From Holophagaceae bacterium (lineage in GTDB: Bacteria; Acidobacteriota; Holophagae; Holophagales; Holophagaceae), in the NCBI GenBank assembly GCA_025355915.1, contig JANXYT010000100.1, positions 1 to 7,425 of the forward strand: a stretch of 7,425 nucleotides of DNA. The letters run 5' to 3'. The notes beneath the pieces are model-generated. The model saw only the letters and a program-made list of their open reading frames with translations, was not told where the DNA came from and searched no databases. A program made the translations under genes and the position numbers. Below are positions 6,437 to 7,425 of the stretch, piece after piece (positions within the stretch are counted from its first letter, which is position 1; the number at the start of each line of letters is the position of its first letter).

Positions 6437-7425
6437 ATGAGTACCGCCGCCGCCGCCGTCGAGCAGGTCAAGGGGGGCAGTTTCCTGATGACCCCCATCG
6501 GGGCCCTGCCCCAGTTCACCCCCGAGGAATTCGGCGATGACGCCAAGGAATTCGCCCGGGCCGCCAAGGACTTCATCCAGGGCGAAGTGCTGCCCAGGGA
6601 TGAGCAGATCGACAAGCTGGACCTCCCGCTCACCGTGGAACTCATGAAGAAGGCCGGCGAACTGGGCCTGCTGGGACTGGAGATTCCCGAGGCCTATGAC
6701 GGCATGGATGTGGACAAGCGGACCGCCATGCTGGTGCTGGAGGAGATGAGCAAGCAGGGCAGCTTCGCCGTGAGCTACAGCGCCAATACCGGCATCGGCA
6801 CCCTGCCCATCGTCTACTTCGGCACCGAGGCCCAGAAGCAGACCTACCTGCCCAAGCTGGCCACCGGCGAGTGGCTGGCCGCCTACGCCCTCACCGAGGC
6901 GGGCAGCGGCTCGGACGCCATGAGCGCCAAAGCCACCGCCGTGCGCGAGGGCGACACCTGGGTGCTGAACGGCACCAAGATGTGGATCACGAACGCTGGC
7001 TTCGCCGATGTCTTCATCATCTTCGCCAAGGTGGACGGGCAGCAGTTCAGCGCCTTCATCGTGGAGAAGACCGATCCGGGCATCAGCACCGGCGCAGAAG
7101 AGAAGAAGCTGGGCATCAAGGGCAGTTCCACCCGCACCGTGATCCTGGAGAACTGCCGCATCCCCAAGGACCGCCTGCTGGGCGAGATCGGCAAGGGCCA
7201 CAAGATCGCCTTCGGCATCCTCAACATCGGGCGTTTCAAATTGGGCGTGGGCAGCCAGGGCGGCATGAAGCGCATCCTGGAATACTCGATCAAGTACACC
7301 TCCGAACGCCAGCAGTTCGGCAAAGCCATCAACAGCTTCGGCCTCATCCAGCAGAAGCTGGCCAACATGGCCATCCGGATCTTCGTGGGCGAGAGCATGA
7401 GCTTCCGCACCATCGGCTACCTGGA
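6437..7425 (+). CDS. Second acyl-CoA dehydrogenase, FadE type, 3'-truncated by window edge
   Basis: ATG 6437 is preceded by AGGAGG at 6425-6430 (6-nt spacing). I translated 329 codons without interruption to the window edge. The N-terminus carries GGSFLMTPIGALPQFTPEE, and the first family signature, ALTEAGSGSDAMS, is at about residues 151-163. The window ends before the second signature and the catalytic Glu. A hand alignment over about 315 residues gives roughly 74% identity to the enzyme at 1391, with one 36-residue block identical (208-243 here, 206-241 there). By family it should oxidise acyl-CoA and feed ETF and the quinone pool. Whether its substrate range differs from that of its paralogue cannot be told. 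It is probably transcribed from the 422-nt gap upstream. Confidence 0.94.
   Translation, partial: MSTAAAAVEQVKGGSFLMTPIGALPQFTPEEFGDDAKEFARAAKDFIQGEVLPRDEQIDKLDLPLTVELMKKAGELGLLGLEIPEAYDGMDVDKRTAMLVLEEMSKQGSFAVSYSANTGIGTLPIVYFGTEAQKQTYLPKLATGEWLAAYALTEAGSGSDAMSAKATAVREGDTWVLNGTKMWITNAGFADVFIIFAKVDGQQFSAFIVEKTDPGISTGAEEKKLGIKGSSTRTVILENCRIPKDRLLGEIGKGHKIAFGILNIGRFKLGVGSQGGMKRILEYSIKYTSERQQFGKAINSFGLIQQKLANMAIRIFVGESMSFRTIGYL

Overview
This is a GC-rich, gene-dense stretch of a bacterial chromosome with six protein-coding genes, two of them cut by the window ends. My best guess for the host is an Acidobacteriota member of the Holophagae (Geothrix/Holophaga type). That rests on the high GC, a MenG-type quinone methyltransferase, Bacillus FadE-like acyl-CoA dehydrogenases, several chemoreceptors and short intergenic repeats. 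It is an inference, not something a marker gene here proves. No rRNA, tRNA, CRISPR array, transposase or phage gene was found.

Layout, left to right. (1) 3-1286, +: the 3' part of a methyl-accepting chemotaxis protein (MCP), with the end of a periplasmic helical sensor, one membrane helix, a HAMP domain and a signalling hairpin. (2) 1391-3142, +: a complete FadE/VLCAD-type acyl-CoA dehydrogenase of 583 aa. (3) 3143-3367: a 225-nt intergenic region holding inverted and tandem repeats and a strong hairpin. (4) 3368-3889 and 3864-5321, +: an overlapping pair, a free-standing Aer-like PAS protein followed by an MCP with a two-helix membrane anchor, no real periplasmic domain, and a C-terminal CZB zinc-binding domain. 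(5) 5322-6014, -: demethylmenaquinone methyltransferase (menG/ubiE), whose stop codon directly abuts the MCP stop codon. (6) 6015-6436: a 422-nt divergent intergenic region with short-period GCGAAA/GCAGATG-type repeats and hairpins. (7) 6437-7425, +: the first 329 codons of a second acyl-CoA dehydrogenase, about three quarters identical to gene 2.

The PAS/MCP pair looks like a bipartite energy- or redox-taxis receptor: a cytoplasmic flavin-binding sensor and a membrane-bound transducer, resembling Aer split over two genes as in Campylobacter CetB/CetA. The added CZB domain suggests a second, metal- or oxidant-linked input. The neighbouring genes serve electron flow: acyl-CoA dehydrogenases pass fatty-acid electrons to the quinone pool through ETF, and MenG makes menaquinone. 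A link between that metabolism and the redox-taxis receptor is suggestive only, because the genes are in separate transcription units.
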